A DNA stretch of 8,726 nt. Origin: Bacteroidales bacterium UBA4347 (GTDB lineage Bacteria; Bacteroidota; Bacteroidia; Bacteroidales; P3). The position numbers and the translations under genes are program-made. The notes below the pieces were generated by a model, which was not told where the DNA came from, made no database searches, and saw nothing but the letters and a program-made list of their open reading frames with translations. Positions 5,387-8,726 of this stretch are shown here, in pieces. Every line of letters begins with the position of its first letter. The first letter of the stretch is position 1. The stretch is taken from contig DGTB01000164.1 of NCBI GenBank assembly GCA_002394185.1, positions 1-8,726 of the forward strand. Direction: 5' to 3'.

Positions 5387-5450
5387 AAAGATTGTAAAAG
5401 AAAAGGCTGCCGCCGGATGGCTCTTTTAAAATCTTTTACAATCTGATTGA
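5373..5450. repeat. 78-base imperfect palindromic repeat, copy 1
   Basis: Arms at 5373-5401 and 5422-5450 pair over 29 bases with three mismatches around a GC-rich loop. The outer ends are TCAATCAGATT and its complement. A second copy with almost the same arms lies at 8484-8560. The first arm supplies the stop codon region of the preceding gene. It could be a MITE or REP-type element or an mRNA stabiliser between lipoprotein genes. An A-run follows on the + strand, so it is not a standard terminator in this direction. Confidence 0.8.
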
Positions 5451-5509
5451 AAAAAAACACGATAATCTCAATCAGAATGAAAAGAATAGAAAAGAAATAT
5501 AGAACCCGT

Positions 5510-6952
5510 ATGAAACACACCGTCAAACTATTCGCCCTGCTGGCCGCCGTGCTCTGCTGCCTGACGGCCTGCGAGAAGAATCCTGAGAGCAGCGACAAGC
5601 AACGCGACATCACCTACACCGTCACGCCTGTAGGGACGCAGACGTCACATCGGCAGGATGCCGAGAATCCTGCCCCGGTCACCGTCCACCTCGAGACCGA
5701 AGCCGAGTGGCAGGCCCTGCTGGACCGCTTCTGCGACTGGGCCGGGGAGGGCAGCACGGTGACCTTCCATGGTACGCAGGCGCCCCTGCCTGCGAAAGGT
5801 GGGCCATCGCAGGCTGGGAGCCTGCGTACCACCAAGGACGCCACCACCTTCAGCACCACCGACCGCGAGGCCATGAAACGCTGGATGGCGCAGATGGAGG
5901 ACGCGGGCATGACCGTCACCGTCAGCTACGACCCCAATACCGGCACCTGGAACGGCACGGCCTATGTCAACGCGCCGCAGCCTCGCCCCGAGAGCCAGGA
6001 AGGATGCCACACCGGTGTGCTGACCCAAGCCCCCATGCGCGCCATGAGCGCCGGCGAGGTGCTGCCAGGTATGGACTGGGCACTGCAGGTGGGCGATACC
6101 CTCTTCTACCTGGTGACCGACGGCCATTTCATCACCGCCAATGTCGAAACACTGACCATCGACAGCACGACCTACCGCCTTGGCGACAGCGTCACCCTCT
6201 GCGGCAACAGCGTATGGAACCAAGACTACTACGGCGAACATTTCTACTGCCTCGTGCTCGACTTCACGTGGCTCTACCCTTCGCCCTACGCCAACCTTGC
6301 TCCCGTCTACATCGGCCATGCCGACAACGGCACGTTCATCATGTCCATCGACACATTGAACCGCCTCATCTACAGCACCTCGACCCTCGAAGACCAAGGG
6401 TGGCAGGGCGCCATCGGCGGCGGTAAGTTCAGCTACACCCCGACCGGCGAGACCGACGCCCACGGCGGACGCATCATCGAAGTGAGCGGCGCATCCACCG
6501 AAGGCAACGGACTGCGATTCTCACTGCAATGGCACAGCGACGGCTCGCTGACCTTCCGCGACCCCAACTACTACCCCGCCGACAACACAGTCCACACCCT
6601 CGGCGAGGTGACGATGCGACGCACCAACGACTACGAAACCTGGGTCTACGACGGGTCGGGCTACAACGTGGTACTACACATCTTCTGCGGTGCCTGCGTG
6701 TCATACAACAGCGGCTACTCGTCCGAGCCATTCTACGTCGACTGCATCACGCCCTTCCGAACGGGAATGTTCAATTTGTCCGGATTCTACGACGGCATCA
6801 TGACCCTCTCTTATGGCGACAACTACGACGCCCCCGACGACAACTACGAGACCACCTTCAACTTTGAGCCTCACGGCCCGTTCCGATTCACCCTCACCCC
6901 CACCAACTACACCGACTACTGCGACCCGAACTGGCTGTTTGAACGGAAATAA
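5510..6952 (+). CDS. Large lipoprotein with shared N-module, palindrome-encoded inserts
   Basis: This 480-residue predicted lipoprotein starts at the ATG at 5510, which begins a signal peptide with lipobox L-T-A-C (Cys21); in-frame ATGs at 5447 and 5477 only add charged residues. Residues 33-157 are the module shared with the lipoproteins at 1482 and 6968 (EWQALLDRFC, FSTTDREAMKRWM, GTWNGTAY). Two inserts, at 39-57 and 88-107, coincide with palindromic DNA. Residues about 190-262 match the middle segment of the 1482 protein (LFYLVTDGHF, LGDSVTLCG, LVLDF). The C-terminal part, about 265-480, is beta-rich, aromatic and acidic, and distantly resembles the C-terminus of the 6968 protein (HTLGEVTMRRT, GYNVVLHI). 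It lies in the place that the 1482 gene occupies in block A. No ECF-type promoter is seen directly before it. Function unknown; the envelope is the likely site. Confidence 0.83.
   Translation: MKHTVKLFALLAAVLCCLTACEKNPESSDKQRDITYTVTPVGTQTSHRQDAENPAPVTVHLETEAEWQALLDRFCDWAGEGSTVTFHGTQAPLPAKGGPSQAGSLRTTKDATTFSTTDREAMKRWMAQMEDAGMTVTVSYDPNTGTWNGTAYVNAPQPRPESQEGCHTGVLTQAPMRAMSAGEVLPGMDWALQVGDTLFYLVTDGHFITANVETLTIDSTTYRLGDSVTLCGNSVWNQDYYGEHFYCLVLDFTWLYPSPYANLAPVYIGHADNGTFIMSIDTLNRLIYSTSTLEDQGWQGAIGGGKFSYTPTGETDAHGGRIIEVSGASTEGNGLRFSLQWHSDGSLTFRDPNYYPADNTVHTLGEVTMRRTNDYETWVYDGSGYNVVLHIFCGACVSYNSGYSSEPFYVDCITPFRTGMFNLSGFYDGIMTLSYGDNYDAPDDNYETTFNFEPHGPFRFTLTPTNYTDYCDPNWLFERK
5630..5674. repeat. Palindromic element within lipoprotein gene, site 1
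   Basis: GGCAGGAT (5652-5659) and ATCCTGCC (5667-5674) form a perfect eight-base stem, preceded by GTAGGGACGC at 5630-5639. The region codes for residues 41-55 and is much longer than the matching point in the 6968 paralogue, where only about five residues occur. It reads as an in-frame insertion of REP-like DNA. Confidence 0.5.
5771..5830. repeat. 60-base palindromic element read as protein, site 2
   Basis: The outer arms GGTACGCAGGC (5771-5781) and GCCTGCGTACC (5820-5830) are perfect complements. Inside them GCCTGCGA (5788-5795) pairs with TCGCAGGC (5807-5814). An alternative small hairpin, CGCAGGCT-GGG-AGCCTGCG, sits at 5808-5826. The element is exactly 20 codons and in frame, encoding residues 88-107, in a loop whose length varies among the three paralogues. 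Confidence 0.85.
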
Positions 6953-6967
6953 TAAAAGAGTAAATAT

Positions 6968-8029
6968 ATGAAAACCAACTTGAAATTCGTCGCCCTGCTG
7001 GCCGCTGTGATTTGCTTTGCGGCCTGCGAGAAGAACAACGAAATGCGCCACGAGCGCGACATCGTCTATACCGTAGCGGAAGAGACCACCACCGTCCACC
7101 TCGAGACCGAGGCCGAGTGGCAGGAACTCCTCGACCGCTTCTGCGACTACGCGGAAGAAGGCAGCGAGGTCACCTTCTACAACGCCAACCAGATAGCCAC
7201 CAAGAGTGCCACCAAGGACGCCACCACCTTCAGCACCACCGACCGCGAGGCCATGAAGCGCTGGATGGCCCAGATGGAGGACGAGGGCATGACCGTCACC
7301 GTCAGCTACGACCCCAATACCGGCACCTGGAACGGCACTGCCTACGCCACCGCGCCGCAGCCACCCATGCCGTCGGGCGAACTGATTACCTACGAGCATG
7401 ACGGCATGAACGACTTCGGCTACATCTGGAGCTTCGACACCGTGAACCACCTCGTGCACATCACACTGCATTACACACTCCAAAATATCACACAACCAGA
7501 CTATCCCGTAGGTGTGTATGAATACCGCCACGCCGACGAAGTGAACACACCCTTCGCCTATTGGCTCATCGACCAGTGGGGCGATACCGCGGGACTTTAC
7601 AATCTTAATTCCATCGGCAACGATACCCTGCACTATAACACCAATCCCCTCGGCTATCCAGCCACACTGGTGCGCACCGACCGTTGGCACACCTACATCT
7701 GCAGCAACTGGGGACTCAATATCGTGATGCATGTGGGCGGGAACCTCATCGAGGTCTACCCCGAAGTTTATGTGGGACAGATGGGGGTCAACGGTCTGGA
7801 GCGTACCGATGTCATCTGGCCCTTCGGCTTCGGACGCTTCGAGATGTGGCGCACCGAGATGACGCAGCCCGCCATGGGTCCCACCTACTGGGGTCTGACG
7901 CTCGACTTCCGTCCCTTCGGCGGCACCGATACCCTCGGCGGATTCATCCTCCAAGGCATACCCTTCGTGAACAACCAGTTCACCATCTCCAAGGAGAACG
8001 GTAGCCAATTCGTCTTCCAGCGACTATAA
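6968..8029 (+). CDS. Lipoprotein with shared N-module, last gene of block B
   Basis: This 353-residue predicted lipoprotein has a lipobox F-A-A-C with Cys20. Residues 31-131 carry the module also seen at 1482 and 5510 (EWQELLDRFC, GSEVTFY, FSTTDREAMKRWM, GTWNGTAY). The DNA for part of this module is almost identical to that of the 5510 gene. After a Pro-rich joint (P-Q-P-P-M-P) there is no OB-like middle segment. The rest, about 136-353, is rich in Tyr, Trp and Gly and distantly similar to the C-terminal part of the 5510 protein (W/M-S-x-D-T-x-N-x-L, GLNIVMHV). It starts 15 bases after the 5510 gene ends and should be co-transcribed. A 435-codon reading frame on the opposite strand (6701-8008) is longer but not credible. 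Function unknown. Confidence 0.85.
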   Translation: MKTNLKFVALLAAVICFAACEKNNEMRHERDIVYTVAEETTTVHLETEAEWQELLDRFCDYAEEGSEVTFYNANQIATKSATKDATTFSTTDREAMKRWMAQMEDEGMTVTVSYDPNTGTWNGTAYATAPQPPMPSGELITYEHDGMNDFGYIWSFDTVNHLVHITLHYTLQNITQPDYPVGVYEYRHADEVNTPFAYWLIDQWGDTAGLYNLNSIGNDTLHYNTNPLGYPATLVRTDRWHTYICSNWGLNIVMHVGGNLIEVYPEVYVGQMGVNGLERTDVIWPFGFGRFEMWRTEMTQPAMGPTYWGLTLDFRPFGGTDTLGGFILQGIPFVNNQFTISKENGSQFVFQRL

Positions 8030-8050
8030 GCCATGCTGTATTTCCACCGG

Positions 8051-8093
8051 CGACTGCCACCGGGACTGACAAAGTGTCAGCCGGTGGCAGTCG
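8051..8093 (+). terminator. Long stem-loop after block B, possible terminator
   Basis: CGACTGCCACCGG (8051-8063) pairs with CCGGTGGCAGTCG (8081-8093), and CTGACA (8066-8071) pairs with TGTCAG (8075-8080) across a three-base loop, with only a two-base bulge. That is a 19-pair stem placed 21 bases after the last lipoprotein stop. The T-run (TTTT at 8101-8104) is short and seven bases away, so termination may be partial or the hairpin may protect the 3' end. Confidence 0.6.
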
Positions 8094-8111
8094 CTGGCAG
8101 TTTTATGGGGG

Positions 8112-8128
8112 TTGGCACGGATGTTGAT
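8112..8128 (+). promoter_or_regulatory. Sigma-54-like promoter before groES
   Basis: TTGGCACG (8112-8119) and TTGAT (8124-8128) match the RpoN pattern TGGCAC-N5-TTGC in spacing, with one departure: A in place of the C of the -12 GC. Transcription would start near 8138-8140, about 60 bases before the groES ATG. An overlapping TATCATTG at 8128-8135 resembles the Bacteroidetes -7 element but lacks a TTTG at the right distance. Confidence 0.4.
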
Positions 8129-8200
8129 ATCATTGGGTGTCGCCGCGCTGGAGCACGGCACACAGAACAAACGAAGTAAAACAAAAAAAACATAACAGTT

Positions 8201-8473
8201 ATGACAAACATCAAACCTTTAGCAGACCGAGTCCTCGTGCGTCCCGCCGAGGCTGAACAGAAGACCGCCAGCGGCATCATCATCCCCGACACCGCCAAGG
8301 AGAAACCGCAGCGCGGCGAAGTCCTCGCCGTGGGCAAGGGCACCAAAGACCATGAGATGACCGTCAAGGTGGGCGACCAAGTCCTCTACGGCAAGTACAG
8401 CGGCACCGAGATTGAGATCGACGGCGAGAAGCTGATGATCATGAAAGAGAGCGACATCTACGCTATCATCTAA
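8201..8473 (+). CDS. groES: Co-chaperonin GroES (Hsp10)
   Basis: This 90-residue protein is the heptameric lid of the GroEL chaperonin; it caps the folding chamber in the cytoplasm. N-terminal IKPLADRVLVRP (4-15) is the typical opening strand. The mobile loop at about 16-35 contains G-I-I-I-P (25-29), whose I-x-I tripeptide binds the GroEL apical domain. GEVLAVGKG, VKVGDQVLYGKYSGTEIEI and the ending ESDIYAII are all family hallmarks. The length is slightly below the usual 95-97 residues but normal for the family in this phylum. groEL follows after 128 bases, an unusually long gap for this operon, filled by a palindromic repeat. A sigma-54-like site lies upstream; no CIRCE element (TTAGCACTC-N9-GAGTGCTAA) is seen. 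Confidence 0.98.
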   Translation: MTNIKPLADRVLVRPAEAEQKTASGIIIPDTAKEKPQRGEVLAVGKGTKDHEMTVKVGDQVLYGKYSGTEIEIDGEKLMIMKESDIYAII

Positions 8474-8483
8474 AGATTTAAAC

Positions 8484-8560
8484 TCAATCAGATTTTAAAA
8501 GATTGTAAAAGAAAAATGCCTCCGGATTGCCTCTTTTAAAATCTTTTACAATCTGAAGGA
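8484..8560. repeat. Imperfect palindromic repeat, copy 2, between groES and groEL
   Basis: Arms at 8484-8512 and 8532-8560 pair over 25 bases from the loop outward, with the last four bases of the right arm diverged. The sequence matches the repeat at 5373-5450 in arm sequence and in a CCGG-centred loop. Sequence just downstream (AAAGAATAGAAA at 8579-8590) also matches that after copy 1. In this position it could modulate the ratio of groES to groEL mRNA or simply be a mobile element tolerated in the gap. Confidence 0.8.
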
Positions 8561-8601
8561 GAAAAGAAAAAACAATCTAAAGAATAGAAAGGAACAAAGA
8601 A

Positions 8602-8726
8602 ATGGCAAAACAGATAGTTTTCAATAATGACGCTCGCGAGCAGCTTCGCAAAGGCGTCGACGAGTTGGCAAATGCAGTGAAGGTGACCCTCGGCCCCAAA
8701 GGCCGCAATGTGGTTATCGACAAGAA
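8602..8726 (+). CDS. groEL: Chaperonin GroEL (Hsp60), 5' end only
   Basis: The first 41 codons of groEL run to the window edge. MAKQIVFNNDAREQLRKGVD at 1-20 and V-T-L-G-P-K-G-R-N-V-V-I-D-K at 28-41 are diagnostic; T-L-G-P-K-G is part of the equatorial ATP-binding site. The full protein should be about 540 residues and form the double-ring folding chamber that works with GroES. The gene is cut by the window boundary, not broken. Confidence 0.98.
   Translation, partial: MAKQIVFNNDAREQLRKGVDELANAVKVTLGPKGRNVVIDK

Noticed and set aside
5373..5450. Palindromic repeat as a + strand terminator
   Set aside because: It is followed by A, not T, on the + strand, and the same element lies inside the groES-groEL operon, where full termination would be harmful.
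5447..5509. N-terminal extension of the large lipoprotein
   Set aside because: The added residues are mostly charged and lie in the flank of the palindromic repeat; the signal peptide begins at 5510.
6701..8008. 435-codon open frame on the minus strand
   Set aside because: It lies opposite two lipoprotein genes with clear lipoboxes and paralogues. Its translation is a low-complexity Val/Gly/His/Glu-rich product typical of antisense frames in GC-rich genes.
1..8726. CRISPR array, tRNA, rRNA or transposase gene
   Set aside because: No spaced direct repeats of CRISPR size, no RNA gene landmarks, and no transposase motifs were seen on either strand.

Overview
The window looks like a Bacteroidales chromosome, most likely Prevotella-like. 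The reasons are lipoproteins with Bacteroidetes-style lipoboxes, start codons without Shine-Dalgarno sequences, AT-rich intergenic regions around GC-rich genes, and ECF sigma / small membrane anti-sigma pairs of a kind familiar from this group. All genes lie on the + strand.

Layout. Block A (about 115-2543): ECF sigma factor 1, a single-pass membrane protein that is its likely anti-sigma factor, a small exported protein, and a lipoprotein. Middle (2570-4109): two paralogous small lipoproteins, each with its own promoter and its own strong terminator. Block B (4117-8029) repeats block A gene for gene: ECF sigma factor 2, likely anti-sigma factor 2, a small lipoprotein, and two large lipoproteins. 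The window ends with groES (8201-8473) and the first 41 codons of groEL (8602 to the edge).

How it may work together. A near-identical bipartite element (TGTAGT or TGTAAT, then TACGTTATTATAGGTG or a close variant starting 21-22 bases downstream) stands before both sigma genes and both small lipoproteins. The simplest reading is an autoregulated ECF regulon whose outputs are lipoproteins. The membrane partner would hold the sigma factor until a signal reaches a conserved Cys-Asn...Trp...Ala-Gly motif on its outer side. The two small lipoproteins carry acidic residues right after the lipid-anchored Cys, as in surface-export signals of this phylum. The three large lipoproteins share an N-terminal module that I do not recognise.

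Several sequence features bear on variability. Heptanucleotide tandem repeats lie at the sigma1/anti-sigma1 junction and inside the anti-sigma2 gene. Palindromic elements are read as protein inside one lipoprotein gene. A near-identical N-terminal tract in two lipoprotein genes suggests gene conversion. A roughly 75-base hairpin repeat occurs twice, once between groES and groEL. Gene functions are inferred from sequence alone; nothing was searched or computed.
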